Shown here one piece after another: positions 1 through 8,282 of a DNA stretch of 64,000 bases (positions are counted from its first letter, which is position 1; each line of letters starts with the position of its first letter). The position numbers were made by a program, and so were the translations under genes. Source of the DNA: Desulfofundulus kuznetsovii DSM 6115. Lineage in GTDB: Bacteria; Bacillota; Desulfotomaculia; Desulfotomaculales; Desulfovirgulaceae. Location: NCBI RefSeq assembly GCF_000214705.1, contig NC_015573.1, positions 2,301,001 through 2,365,000 on the forward strand. The letters are read 5' to 3'. Below the pieces are notes generated by a model. It was not told where the DNA came from. It was given only the letters and a program-made list of their open reading frames with translations, and made no database searches.

Positions 1-304
1 TCAGGCACTCCTGGGGGTGGTTGGACATGATCAATTCCAGATTAAGCCGGCGCGCGTGCCGTACCGCCGGTGTATTGGTATGAACCACCATCCCCTCGGC
101 GGCCCGGGTTACACAGGCTGCCACCAGCGCGCGGGCTCCCTCTACCTGCACCAGGCAAAGGCGGCAGGCACCGATGACGTTCAACTCCTCCAGGTAACAG
201 AGCGTGGGGATTTTTACCCCAGCCTGCCTGGCCGCCGCCAGGATGGTGGTACCGGGCGGCACCTGAACCTGCCGCCCATCTATAGTAAGCGTCACCAGGG
301 ACAT
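1..304 (-). CDS. hydA: HydA, catalytic subunit of NAD(P)-linked [FeFe] hydrogenase (N-terminal fragment)
   Basis: Only the first 101 codons lie in the window; the gene continues past base 1. The ATG at 304 follows a GGAGGGAGAG ribosome site. The visible part is a NuoG-type [2Fe-2S] domain: MSLVTLTIDGRQVQVPPGTT, then the Cys pattern C..GACRLC..AACVT, then the start of the His-rich segment (NHPQECL). Proteins starting this way are either NuoG or the large subunit of multimeric [FeFe] hydrogenases. The upstream HydB- and HydC-like genes and the nearby maturation genes favour the hydrogenase. It would carry the H-cluster and exchange electrons with HydB in the cytoplasm. The H-cluster domain itself is not visible. 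Confidence 0.85.
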   Translation of the reverse strand, partial: MSLVTLTIDGRQVQVPPGTTILAAARQAGVKIPTLCYLEELNVIGACRLCLVQVEGARALVAACVTRAAEGMVVHTNTPAVRHARRLNLELIMSNHPQECL

Positions 305-320
305 GTCTCTCCCTCCAGCT

Positions 321-2114
321 TTAAATGGTATAGATAGCACCAAACTTGCACTTTTCCATACACGTGCCGCACCGGAGGCATTTTTCCAGATCTATCCGGT
401 GGGGCTTCTTTTTCTCTCCGGAAACAGCTTTTGCCGGACATACCAGGGCGCAGCGCCCGCAGCCGTTGCATTTTTCTTCGTCTATGGCGTACACCATCAA
501 GGCGCGGCAAACCCCGGCGGGACACTTCTTGTGGTATATATGGGCTTCATACTCGTCGCGGAAATGGCGGATGGTGCTGAGCACGGGATTGGGGGCGGTC
601 TGTCCGAGGCCGCACAGGGCGGAAGACTTGATGCCGTGCCCCAGCTCTTCCAGAAGCTCGATATCCCCATCCCGGCCCTCACCCCGGGTGATCCGCTCCA
701 CAATCTCCAGCATGCGCTTGGTGCCGATGCGGCAGGGAGAACACTTGCCGCAGGACTCGTCCTGGACAAACTCGAGGAAGAACCGGGCCAGGTCCACCAT
801 ACACGTATCCTCATCCATGATAATTAAACCGCCGGAGCCCATGATGGCTCCCAGTTGGGTCAGCGACTCGTAATCCACCGGCACGTCCAGGTAACGGGCC
901 GGGATGCAGCCGCCGGAGGGGCCTCCCGTCTGCGCGGCCTTAAAACGCTTGCCTCCAGGGATGCCGCCGCCAATATCAAAGATAATTTCCCTCAAGGTGG
1001 TACCCATGGGCACCTCAACCAGACCGGTGTTGTTTACTTTACCGGCCAGGGCGAAGACCTTCGTTCCCTTGCTCTTCTCCGTACCGATGGAGGCAAACCA
1101 TTCGGGCCCGTTCAGGATAATGGGCGGGATGTTTGCCCATGTTTCCACGTTGTTGATCACCGTGGGCTTTCCCCAGAGGCCTTCCTGGGCGGGGAAGGGA
1201 GGTCTGGGCCTTGGTTCACCGCGGCGGCCTTCAATGGATGCCAGCAGGGCCGTTTCCTCGCCGCAGACAAAGGCGCCGGCTCCCACCCGGATTTCCACGT
1301 CGAAACTAAAGCCCGTGCCAAAGATGCTTTCTCCCAGCAGGCCGTATTCCCGGGCCTTTTCGATGGCCAGGCTCAATCTTTGCACCGCCAGGGGGTATTC
1401 GGCCCGGACATAAACGTAGCCCTGGTTTGCTCCTATGGCGTAGCCGCAGATGGCCATGGCTTCCAGCACGCTATGGGGGTCCCCTTCGAGAATACTTCTA
1501 TCCATAAAGGCGCCCGGATCGCCCTCGTCGGCGTTGCAGACCACGTACTTGGGCTTCCCCGGCGCTTTGGCTGAAAACTCCCACTTCAAGCCGGTCGGAA
1601 ATCCTGCGCCGCCCCGCCCCCGCAAGCCGGATTTTTTGATGCACTCGATGACTTCTTCCGGGGTCATGCTGGTAAGCACTTTGCCCAAAGCCCGGTACCC
1701 GTCGCGGGCAATGTATTCTTCCACCGATTCAGGGTTGATGATTCCCGTGTTGCGCAGGGCAATGCGGGTCTGCTTTTTAAAGAAATCTATCTGATCGGAG
1801 GTCACCGCCGTCTTGCCGTCTTCGGGCGCCTTGTACAGCAGGCGCTCCACCACCCGCCCCTTTAACAAATGTTCTTCGGCAATTTCCACTGCATCCGCGG
1901 GTTTTAACTGGCGGTAAAACACTCCCTCGGGATAAACCACAATTACCGGGCCCAGGTCGCAGGGACCCATACAGCCGGTTTCAACCACCTTCACTTCGCG
2001 CTTTAAACCCAGCCTGTCTATGCTCTCTTCCAGGGCAGATTTTACTGCCTGGCACCCCGAGGAAATACACCCGGCCCCGGCACAGACCAGAACATGAGCC
2101 CTGTAAAGTTCCAT
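321..2114 (-). CDS. hydB: HydB, NuoF-like flavoprotein subunit of electron-bifurcating [FeFe] hydrogenase
   Basis: This 597-aa protein has the HydB layout. An N-terminal thioredoxin-like [2Fe-2S] domain ([11 protein letters not shown], then CMGPCDLGP) comes first. The FMN/NAD(H)-binding NuoF core follows, with [16 protein letters not shown] near residue 170 and [10 protein letters not shown]. The [4Fe-4S] motif [13 protein letters not shown] lies near 455. A C-terminal two-cluster ferredoxin ends the protein ([12 protein letters not shown] and [11 protein letters not shown]). The extra terminal iron-sulfur domains separate it from plain complex I NuoF. It would take or give electrons between NAD(H), ferredoxin and HydA. 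The gap to hydA is 16 bases, so the two are co-transcribed. Confidence 0.93.
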   Translation of the reverse strand: MELYRAHVLVCAGAGCISSGCQAVKSALEESIDRLGLKREVKVVETGCMGPCDLGPVIVVYPEGVFYRQLKPADAVEIAEEHLLKGRVVERLLYKAPEDGKTAVTSDQIDFFKKQTRIALRNTGIINPESVEEYIARDGYRALGKVLTSMTPEEVIECIKKSGLRGRGGAGFPTGLKWEFSAKAPGKPKYVVCNADEGDPGAFMDRSILEGDPHSVLEAMAICGYAIGANQGYVYVRAEYPLAVQRLSLAIEKAREYGLLGESIFGTGFSFDVEIRVGAGAFVCGEETALLASIEGRRGEPRPRPPFPAQEGLWGKPTVINNVETWANIPPIILNGPEWFASIGTEKSKGTKVFALAGKVNNTGLVEVPMGTTLREIIFDIGGGIPGGKRFKAAQTGGPSGGCIPARYLDVPVDYESLTQLGAIMGSGGLIIMDEDTCMVDLARFFLEFVQDESCGKCSPCRIGTKRMLEIVERITRGEGRDGDIELLEELGHGIKSSALCGLGQTAPNPVLSTIRHFRDEYEAHIYHKKCPAGVCRALMVYAIDEEKCNGCGRCALVCPAKAVSGEKKKPHRIDLEKCLRCGTCMEKCKFGAIYTI

Positions 2115-2129
2115 ACCGACCCCCCCTAC

Positions 2130-2486
2130 TTACTTAATAGTCCACTCTTTAATTATCTGGCCGTTGACCAGGTGGGAAACCACAATTTCCCGCGCTTTTT
2201 TCTCATCCACGTGTCCGTAGGTAACCTTATCCCGGCCGGGCCTTTCCACTTCCACCAGCGGCTCGCAGTGACACAGGCCGGCACACCCGGTCTGGGTTAC
2301 CGTTACACCCTTCAGTCCCCTCTTGCTGATTTCCTCCAGGATGGCCGTGAGCACCTCCCGGGCCCCCGAGGCAATCCCGCAGGTGCCCATGGTGACTACA
2401 ACTTTTACGTCCTCCCTGCCCTCCCGCAGGCGCATCTCTTCCTGCAGCTTCTCCCTGAGCTTATCCAGCTCGGCGAGCGACTTCAT
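2130..2486 (-). CDS. Thioredoxin-like [2Fe-2S] ferredoxin of the hydrogenase operon
   Basis: A small 118-aa protein of the thioredoxin-like ferredoxin family found beside multimeric hydrogenases. Its four cluster cysteines are visible as TMGTCGIASGA and QTGCAGLCHCEP. I place the start at the ATG of MKSLAELDKL (2486), because GGAGGTGG sits just upstream. An in-frame start 15 bases earlier lacks such a site. The start overlaps the end of the upstream ATPase gene by 26 bases, which suggests translational coupling. It probably relays electrons within the hydrogenase complex; this is inferred from family and context. Confidence 0.85.
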   Translation of the reverse strand: MKSLAELDKLREKLQEEMRLREGREDVKVVVTMGTCGIASGAREVLTAILEEISKRGLKGVTVTQTGCAGLCHCEPLVEVERPGRDKVTYGHVDEKKAREIVVSHLVNGQIIKEWTIK

Positions 2487-3039
2487 ACCCACCACCTCCA
2501 TTTAGGATGTTTAAATTTTCGGCAAGGTACTGGCGCAGCCAGATAAGTACCTCCGGTGTATCCAGGGATATCCCTTTGAGGCGGGACCTGATTTCCCCGG
2601 CGTCCATCTCAAAGCTCTGACCGTTGAAAATGTGACGGTAGCACAGGTCCAGATGACCGTTGCCCACCAGCAGGCTGACGATGGTCCGGGGCATATCCCC
2701 CAGAGGAGGACGGTCCCAGCAATAATAAGGGAAGGTAGCCACAACCGTTGTACCGCGTCCAACTTCACTCCTTATTTCCAGGTTGCCGCCGCACCGCTCC
2801 ACCGCCGCCTGCAGAAAGGGCAACCCGAGACCCACTTTTTTACCGCTTTTGGTGGTAAAAAACGGGTTGGTCAACTGGCGCTGGACGTTTGGAGGAATTC
2901 CGGAACCGTTGTCAACCACGGAAAAACGCAACAGGTCGCCGGCCGGATCTTCTTCGACGGTAATCTCCACCCGGGTAGCCCCGGCCTCCAGGGAGTTCCT
3001 GGCGACGTCCAGGATGTGGTGAGCCAGTTCTTCCATCAT
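2461..3039 (-). CDS. HATPase_c ATP-binding protein of the hydrogenase operon (HymD-like)
   Basis: A stand-alone GHKL ATPase domain of about 192 aa. The N-box reads HHILDVARNSLEAGATRV, the G1 box DNGSGIP and the G2 box GKKVGLGLPFL. No sensor or phosphoacceptor domain is present, so it is not a complete histidine kinase. Genes of this type recur between the NuoE-like and NuoF-like genes of [FeFe] hydrogenase operons in Clostridia; their role is unsettled, perhaps regulatory phosphorylation. The GGGAGGG ribosome site supports starting at the ATG pair (3039 or 3036) rather than at the TTG at 3057. Confidence 0.85.
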   Translation of the reverse strand: MMEELAHHILDVARNSLEAGATRVEITVEEDPAGDLLRFSVVDNGSGIPPNVQRQLTNPFFTTKSGKKVGLGLPFLQAAVERCGGNLEIRSEVGRGTTVVATFPYYCWDRPPLGDMPRTIVSLLVGNGHLDLCYRHIFNGQSFEMDAGEIRSRLKGISLDTPEVLIWLRQYLAENLNILNGGGGYEVARRAG

Positions 3040-3057
3040 GGGAATCCCTCCCAACAA

Positions 3058-3540
3058 TTACTGCCGGTAAGCCGCCAGGATACCGGACAGGCGCTCCGGT
3101 TGAACCCGGGCGTGAACGTCTTCATCCACAGTGATCACCGGTCCCAGGCCGCAGGCCCCGAGGCAGCGCACCACTTCCAGGGAAAACTGGCCGTCTTCGG
3201 TGGTCTCCCCGGGTTTGAGGCCCAGCTCATCTTTGATACGGTCCAGGAGCTGCCCCGCTCCCCGCACGTAGCAGGCCGTACCCTTACACACGCTGATCTG
3301 GTGCTTGCCCTTGGGATGAATGGTAAAGAAGGAGTAAAAAGATACCACGCCGTAAACCTGGCTCAGGGGTACATTCAGCGCCCCGGCAACCCTTTGCAGC
3401 ACTTTTCTGGGCAGGTAGCCATAGATCCCCTGGGCCTGGTGCAGCACCTGAATTAACGCCGAGGGCTGCCCGCGATACTGCTCAAGCAGCGCATCCATCC
3501 TGCTGTTCAATTCCCCGCTACACTTGCAAGCAACGGACAT
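3058..3540 (-). CDS. hydC: HydC, NuoE-like [2Fe-2S] subunit of bifurcating hydrogenase
   Basis: A 160-aa NuoE family protein. It has the helical N-terminal part (VLHQAQGIYGYLP, VYGVVSFYSFF) and a thioredoxin-like domain with cluster ligands CKGTACYVRGA and CLGACGLGPV. AAGGAGGT eight bases before the ATG at 3540 decides the start over an upstream ATG at 3561. With HydB and HydA it forms the usual HydABC set for coupling NADH and ferredoxin oxidation to hydrogen evolution, or the reverse. It is the first structural gene after the regulatory genes upstream. Confidence 0.92.
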   Translation of the reverse strand: MSVACKCSGELNSRMDALLEQYRGQPSALIQVLHQAQGIYGYLPRKVLQRVAGALNVPLSQVYGVVSFYSFFTIHPKGKHQISVCKGTACYVRGAGQLLDRIKDELGLKPGETTEDGQFSLEVVRCLGACGLGPVITVDEDVHARVQPERLSGILAAYRQ

Positions 3541-3656
3541 CACAACAACCTCCTTGCTCATGGTCTATCTATGCTGGTAGCGGACCCCAAAAGGATACAT
3601 CACCTCCCTTCATGTCCCGGTCTTCAATCTACCGGTGCGGGCGCGGCCGTCCCCGC

Positions 3657-4049
3657 TCATTTTTGTGGTTCAGCGACACTATTTTCCTCCTGGTTGATCA
3701 AACCGGCCCTGGTGAGCAGGCAATAAAACCTGCCGGCGGCATGAAAACTATCAAGGGGTGTGGAGAAGAGAGGCACACCTTCCTTCTCGGCCAGGGCAAC
3801 GGTATCCGGCGGGGGAACCCGGCCTCCGGAAATAACAACCCCGCTCAAACCCACCAGGGAAGCCACGGCCACTACATTCCGGTGGCGCTGGATGGTAATC
3901 CACAGGCTCCCCCGGCGGGCACGGGCCAGCACGTCGCTCATCATATCACCACAGTAGGCCCCGTACACCGGGGGCAGGGGCAGGGCATTGTGGTGATGGG
4001 CTGTCAGCTCCAGTTCCGCAATTATTTCCCGCCAGTCAATCAGCTTCAC
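3657..4049 (-). CDS. DRTGG-domain protein (hydrogenase operon)
   Basis: A protein of about 130 aa starting at GTG (MKLIDWREIIAELELT). The segment from YGAYCGDMMSDVLARA through VVISGGRVPPPDTVALAEKEGVPLF resembles DRTGG domains, which bind small ligands such as nucleotides. The start overlaps the end of the HydS-like gene by 14 bases, so the two are probably translationally coupled. A second DRTGG gene lies at 6186-6521 in the same operon. Such proteins accompany sensory hydrogenases in Clostridia and may signal redox or energy state; that role is inference. Confidence 0.75.
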   Translation of the reverse strand: MKLIDWREIIAELELTAHHHNALPLPPVYGAYCGDMMSDVLARARRGSLWITIQRHRNVVAVASLVGLSGVVISGGRVPPPDTVALAEKEGVPLFSTPLDSFHAAGRFYCLLTRAGLINQEENSVAEPQK

Positions 4050-5373
4050 CACCCCCGTCCCTTGCCTGTTTCCAGTCCCTTCCCATGGCCGGCGGCTGTT
4101 TCTGGGCCAGTTCGACCATCTCTTCCGCCAGCTGCTGCAGGCGCTCCCGCAGTTCAAAGATGCAGTAGCTGCGGCGGGCATACCCCTGCACTATATCTTC
4201 AGCCAGGGCGCGGCAGCTGGGGGAACCGCAGGATCCGCAGTCCAGCCCGGGGAGTTCGGCGCAAATCCGCTCCGCCTCTTCCAGCCGGGCCAGGGCCACC
4301 TGGGGGTCTTTGGCCAGGGTTAAGGCCGGGCGGGCCGGAATTGGTGTTTTCAGGCGATAGTAGTCGAAATCCCGGGGAAAGTCCCATGGTTCCCCGGCAG
4401 GGTACAACTTGACCAGATTACCCATGCGCACCCGGGCCACAAAAGGGTTCTGCGGCACCAGGGGGCCGCCGATACAGCCTCCCGTGCAGGCCTGGGCCTC
4501 CAGGTAATCGATGTCCGTAAGGCCTCCCCTTTCTATTTCCTCCAGAACGCTGATCACGCTGTGGATACCGTCAACGGCCAGCAGCGATCCGGCTTTAATG
4601 GCCTCGTTTTCTCCCCCTGCGCGGCCCCAGCCAATGCCCACTCCCGAAGCCCGGGGGGCCACCGGGTATGGTGCGGGCATTTCCAGACGTTTGAGCAGAG
4701 CACCATAAACCACGGCCATGGAGATGGCCCCATCGACACTGGATCTACCTTCGGACGGTTGTTTTACTTCCGTCACTTTGGCGGGACAGGGGGTAATGAA
4801 AAAGGTTCCAATCTCGCCCGGTTCAAGCCCGGTCTTCCGGCAGGCCTGCTCCCGGGCCATACGCCCGGCTATTTCCATGGGAGACTCTATGGGAATGATG
4901 TGTTCCAGCAGGCTGGGAAAGCGCACCTGGATTAACCTGACTACCGCAGGACAGGCTGATGAGATCAACGGCCGGGGCCTGTCAACACATACTTCCATAT
5001 AATGCCTGATGGCCCACGAAACGGCTTCAGCAGCCAGGGCTACTTCAAAAACATCATGAAAGCCCAGGGCTAGCAGGGCACTTAATACCTGGGAGGGGGT
5101 AACTTCGGGTTTAAACTGACCGTAAAAGGAAGGAGCAGGGAGGGCAACGGTATACTTAAAATCTTTTAGTTTTTCCAGGCAATCGGTGATGGCCAGCTTG
5201 GCCTGGTTGGGGCAGATGCGAATACACTCACCGCAGTCAATACAGCGCTCCTCGATAATGCGGGCTCTACCCTTGCGAACCCGGATGGCTTCGGTAGGGC
5301 AGTGCTTGATGCAGTTGGTGCACCCTTTGCATTTTTCTTCGTCGAGGCGCACTGAATGGAAATATTGCTGCAT
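4036..5373 (-). CDS. hydS: Sensory-type [FeFe] hydrogenase (HydS-like)
   Basis: This 445-aa protein begins with two [4Fe-4S] motifs (CKGCTNCIKHC, CIDCGECIRIC), followed by an H-cluster domain. The three H-cluster loops are altered. SSACPA (138-143) replaces TSCCP, so the proton-relay cysteine is alanine while the cluster-ligand cysteine stays. TPCPAK (194-199) keeps its cysteine. EAQACTGGCIGG (292-303) keeps both cysteines but lacks the usual methionine. A C-terminal Fe-S domain follows (LDCGSCGSPSC). Thermotoga HydS, a proposed hydrogen sensor, shows the same loss of the relay cysteine. It sits upstream of hydC with DRTGG and ATPase partners, which fits sensing rather than bulk catalysis. 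Confidence 0.82.
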   Translation of the reverse strand: MQQYFHSVRLDEEKCKGCTNCIKHCPTEAIRVRKGRARIIEERCIDCGECIRICPNQAKLAITDCLEKLKDFKYTVALPAPSFYGQFKPEVTPSQVLSALLALGFHDVFEVALAAEAVSWAIRHYMEVCVDRPRPLISSACPAVVRLIQVRFPSLLEHIIPIESPMEIAGRMAREQACRKTGLEPGEIGTFFITPCPAKVTEVKQPSEGRSSVDGAISMAVVYGALLKRLEMPAPYPVAPRASGVGIGWGRAGGENEAIKAGSLLAVDGIHSVISVLEEIERGGLTDIDYLEAQACTGGCIGGPLVPQNPFVARVRMGNLVKLYPAGEPWDFPRDFDYYRLKTPIPARPALTLAKDPQVALARLEEAERICAELPGLDCGSCGSPSCRALAEDIVQGYARRSYCIFELRERLQQLAEEMVELAQKQPPAMGRDWKQARDGGGEAD

Positions 5374-5395
5374 TTTTAATCACCACTTCTAGATA

Positions 5396-5735
5396 TTGTC
5401 CCATACCCCGGCAGCGGTCGTCTCCCGTCGTTCCGTTCAGCTCTTAGCTAGCTACTGTCGCATAACTATCGGGGCGCGGTCGTCCCCCCGTCGCTCCGTG
5501 CTGCGGGCCGGACGAAACATCGGCTTGCCTCGGAGCGAACCTGGCAGCGCTGCATATGCGCCGGAAGTCTACTTTCCTCATGAATAGTTATAGCCTAAGC
5601 AGCTCAATCATTATATCGATACTGCTACCAGCGCGATTCGCGCTGCCGGTTCGCTAACCTCGGCTGCGCCGTGTTTCGTATCCGGCCCTCCGCAATGTCG
5701 CTCCTTATGGGACGACCGCCGCCCATCTAGTTTCT
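5396..5735. repeat. Imperfect long inverted-repeat element between hydS and the anti-sigma-like gene
   Basis: This gene-free stretch inside the operon folds on itself. The arm at about 5468-5570 (CGCGGTCGTCC, GGGCCGGA, CGAAACA, GAGCGAACCTGGCAGCG) reappears in reverse complement at about 5635-5730 (GGCGGTCGTCC, GGGCCGGATACGAAACA, TAGCGAACCGGCAGCG). A third, shorter copy of the GCGGTCGTC..CCGTCG..TCCG block is at 5411-5435. The centre (5571-5630) is AT-richer. It could be a MITE-like or REP-like element, or a structured intercistronic RNA. No transposase or clear target duplication is visible. Confidence 0.7.
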
Positions 5736-5754
5736 GGTTTTGTGACAGTATCAA

Positions 5755-6168
5755 CTAATTGTTGAAAACTGCCGCCCACAGTTTGGTGCCTTTATTTACT
5801 TCCGACTGGATATCCAGTTCATCGGCGCTTTTTTTGATGTTGGGCAGGCCCATGCCTGCTCCGAAACCCATCTCCCGGATGTGGGGCGGGGCGGTGGAAT
5901 ATCCTTCCTGCATGGCCAGGGGAATATCGGGAATACCCGGGCCTTCATCTTCGGCGATGATTTCCACCTTATGGGGAGTGATATTGGCTGTCAGGGTGCC
6001 GTGATAGGCATGGATGACGATGTTCATCTCCGCCTCGTAGGCAATGATGATGGTCTTGCGGATGGTCGCGGGATCCATACCGGCCAGCTGTAAGGCTTTT
6101 TTGATCTTTGTTGCGGCCTGGCCTGCCCGGCTGAAATCCATCCCCTTCACCTGAAACTTCAGTTGCAA
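5755..6168 (-). CDS. Anti-sigma-factor-like ATP-binding protein (RsbW/RsbT type)
   Basis: A small 137-aa stand-alone HATPase_c protein. It shows the N-box YEAEMNIVIHAYHG, the G1 box DEGPGIPD and the G2 box GFGAGMGLPNIKKSAD. This matches the serine/threonine kinase anti-sigma regulator family rather than histidine kinases. Translation probably starts at TTG (6168) behind GGGGGTAAGGTG. It lies 17 bases after a DRTGG gene and precedes the HydS-like gene, so it may form a partner-switching or kinase module with the hydrogen sensor. That link is inferred from gene order. Confidence 0.8.
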   Translation of the reverse strand: MQLKFQVKGMDFSRAGQAATKIKKALQLAGMDPATIRKTIIIAYEAEMNIVIHAYHGTLTANITPHKVEIIAEDEGPGIPDIPLAMQEGYSTAPPHIREMGFGAGMGLPNIKKSADELDIQSEVNKGTKLWAAVFNN

Positions 6169-6185
6169 GGCACCTTACCCCCGTT

Positions 6186-6521
6186 TCAGGAACTCCGCAG
6201 TCCCGCCTGGTAGAGGATGCCGCAACTTTCAAACAGGAACAGATCGGTCGCCAGCAAGGGAAGACCCTTTTCCCGCGCCAGCTTGATTACGTCTTCACCG
6301 GGCTTCTTACCCCGCACAAAAACGATGGCCCGTGCCTCCACCATTTCCGCAAGACGGATGATCTGCACATTGGTAAGCCCGGTGAGCAGAAGGCAGCCCG
6401 GCCTGGCAAAACACAAAGAGTCACTGATCAGGTCGCAGCCAAAGCCGGAAGTGACCTCTGTATCAAGCCGGTCGGCACCGCAGAGCACATCGGCATTGAG
6501 CATCTTTTTAATGACATGCAA
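6186..6521 (-). CDS. DRTGG-domain protein, first gene of the hydrogenase operon
   Basis: A 111-aa protein with a DRTGG-like fold: DVLCGADRLDTEVTSGFG at the start, then ARPGCLLLTGLTNVQIIRLAE and AIVFVRGKKPGEDVIKLARE. It resembles the second DRTGG protein at 3657-4049. Both end in a VPLF/LPLLATDLFLFE-like segment. It is the promoter-proximal gene of the nine-gene hydrogenase run seen here. Ligand and role are not known; family members are thought to bind nucleotides. Confidence 0.75.
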   Translation of the reverse strand: MHVIKKMLNADVLCGADRLDTEVTSGFGCDLISDSLCFARPGCLLLTGLTNVQIIRLAEMVEARAIVFVRGKKPGEDVIKLAREKGLPLLATDLFLFESCGILYQAGLRSS

Positions 6522-6764
6522 CTTGATTGTCGTTCACCTGCCATAAAAAGCTTTTTTGATCATTCGGCCTGTACAATAATATTATGTTATCGTTAGCCAT
6601 CAAAATTGTTTATTACAACAGAATAATACTTTTTTTCAAAAAAGCAATACAAGTTTGCTAAATGGTCATTTGAAGGGGGTAAGCGGTCATATAAAACGGC
6701 CTAACGGCAGTAGCGCCGCTTTTTAACAAAAATCTCTTTTTATCACCTCCCAACGCATTCCACA
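6522..6764. other. AT-rich upstream region of the hydrogenase operon
   Basis: No gene is visible between the first operon gene and the hydG terminator. The region is much richer in A and T than its surroundings (for example around 6575-6660) and must hold the operon promoter on the minus strand. Several poor -35/-10 pairs exist but none is convincing, so I do not name one. Confidence 0.4.
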
Positions 6765-6820
6765 AAAAATCCCCCTTTGCTACCAAAGACATTTTCAACG
6801 ATTAGGGTAACAAAGGGGGA
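6765..6820 (-). terminator. Intrinsic terminator of the hyd maturation operon
   Basis: On the minus strand TCCCCCTTTGTTACC pairs with GGTAGCAAAGGGGGA across a loop of about 21 bases. A run of six T follows. It lies about 50 bases after the hydG stop and separates the maturation operon from the structural operon downstream. Confidence 0.88.
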
Positions 6821-6869
6821 CTTGATGAACCGCCGGATGCAAACCCGCATAAGGCATGTTAAGTACAAA

Positions 6870-8282
6870 CTAAAAGTACAGGTCCCGCTGTCCTTTTTCG
6901 ATCATTTCCAAACGGGCTACGGTTTCTTCACGCACGGCGGGATTTTCGATCAACTCCAGGTGTTTCTGGATGGTCTCCTCACCCACCCGCCTGGTTTCCG
7001 GAGAAGCATAGTCCAGGAGAAATTCCTTGAAGGTGAGAATGGCATTGGGCTGGCAGACGTTCTGGATCTGGCCTGTTTTAGCCAGGGACATAAACCGGTC
7101 GCCGGTGCGCCCCTTGCGGTAACAGGCCGTACAGAAGCTGGGTATGTACCCGGACAAGCAAACACTGCGCAGCACTTCGTCGGGGCTCCGGTGATCCTCC
7201 ACCTGGAACTGGGCAGTATCTCCCTCTTCCCGGCGCTCGCCCATCAGAGCCCTGTGGTAGCCTCCCACGCCCGTACACGAACCGGCGCTGATCTGGGAAA
7301 TGCCCACCGAGATCAATTCATCCCGGAACTCCGGCCGTTCCCGGGTGGAGAGAATCATGCCGGTGTAAGGTACGGCCAGGCGCAAAATAGCGATGATTTT
7401 TTTGAAGTCCCGGTCGGAAACCAGGTAAGGGAAGTTCTCCAGATTGATATTCAAGGCCGGACGCAGCCGGGGAACCGAGATGGTGTGGGGACCTACGCCA
7501 AAGCGCTCTTCCAGATGCAAAGCATGGAAAAGCAGGCCCAGCACTTCAAACTTATAGTCATATAAACCAAATAAAACGCCCAGGCCCACGTCATCAATAC
7601 CGCCTTCCATAGCCCGGTCCATGGCCGTGGTATGCCAGTCGTAATCCCGCTTGGGGCCGGAGGGATGCATGGCCCGGTAGGTATCACGGTGGTAAGTTTC
7701 CTGGAACAAGATATAGGTACCAATGCCAGCTTTTTTCAAAAGCCGGTATTCATCCACCGTGGTGGCGGCGATATTCACGTTCACCCGCCGGATGCTGCCG
7801 TTCCTGTCCTTAACGGAGTAGATGGTCTCGATGGCTTCCAGCACGTAATCAATGGGGCAGTTGACGGGGTCCTCACCCGTTTCCAGGGCCAGCCGCTTGT
7901 GTCCCATAGCTTCCAGGGCAATCACTTCATCCCGTATTTCCTCCATGGTCAGGCGGCGCCGCACCAGTTCTTTGTTGTCCCGGCGGTAACCGCAGTACCG
8001 GCAGTTGTTGATGCAGTAGTTGCTGATATAAAGGGGGGCAAAAAGAACCAGCCTTTTGCCGTAGATCCTTTCTTTAACCCGGTAGGCAGTAGCAAACATC
8101 AGGTCCAGGGTATCCTGGTCCTCCACATGCAGCAACACGGCCACTTCAAAGGGAGAGAGCCCCCTGGCCTCTTCCGCCCGGGCGATGATCTCCCGGGCCG
8201 TGGCAGGAGTTGCCCGGCGGCCTTCTTCCAGCAGGCCGTTAATCTGCTCTTCGTTGATAAAGGTAGCCGGTTCACACTTCAC
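6870..8282 (-). CDS. hydG: HydG, radical SAM tyrosine lyase for CO/CN ligands of the H-cluster
   Basis: HydG cleaves tyrosine and delivers Fe-CO-CN units for the H-cluster. The 470-aa protein has the radical SAM cysteines C90, C94 and C97 (ISNYCINNCRYCGYR). It also has the HydG-specific C-terminal motif: FCTACYRKG, then after 22 residues the third cysteine of QNVCQPN, which binds the auxiliary cluster. The start is the GTG at 8282, which overlaps the hydE stop (GTGA) and follows GGAGGG. A longer open frame up to 8891 runs inside hydE and is not real. Last gene of the maturation operon. Confidence 0.96.
   Translation of the reverse strand: MKCEPATFINEEQINGLLEEGRRATPATAREIIARAEEARGLSPFEVAVLLHVEDQDTLDLMFATAYRVKERIYGKRLVLFAPLYISNYCINNCRYCGYRRDNKELVRRRLTMEEIRDEVIALEAMGHKRLALETGEDPVNCPIDYVLEAIETIYSVKDRNGSIRRVNVNIAATTVDEYRLLKKAGIGTYILFQETYHRDTYRAMHPSGPKRDYDWHTTAMDRAMEGGIDDVGLGVLFGLYDYKFEVLGLLFHALHLEERFGVGPHTISVPRLRPALNINLENFPYLVSDRDFKKIIAILRLAVPYTGMILSTRERPEFRDELISVGISQISAGSCTGVGGYHRALMGERREEGDTAQFQVEDHRSPDEVLRSVCLSGYIPSFCTACYRKGRTGDRFMSLAKTGQIQNVCQPNAILTFKEFLLDYASPETRRVGEETIQKHLELIENPAVREETVARLEMIEKGQRDLYF

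Noticed and set aside
855-1574. 239-codon plus-strand open frame inside hydB
   Set aside because: It is an antisense shadow; hydB on the minus strand has all NuoF motifs.
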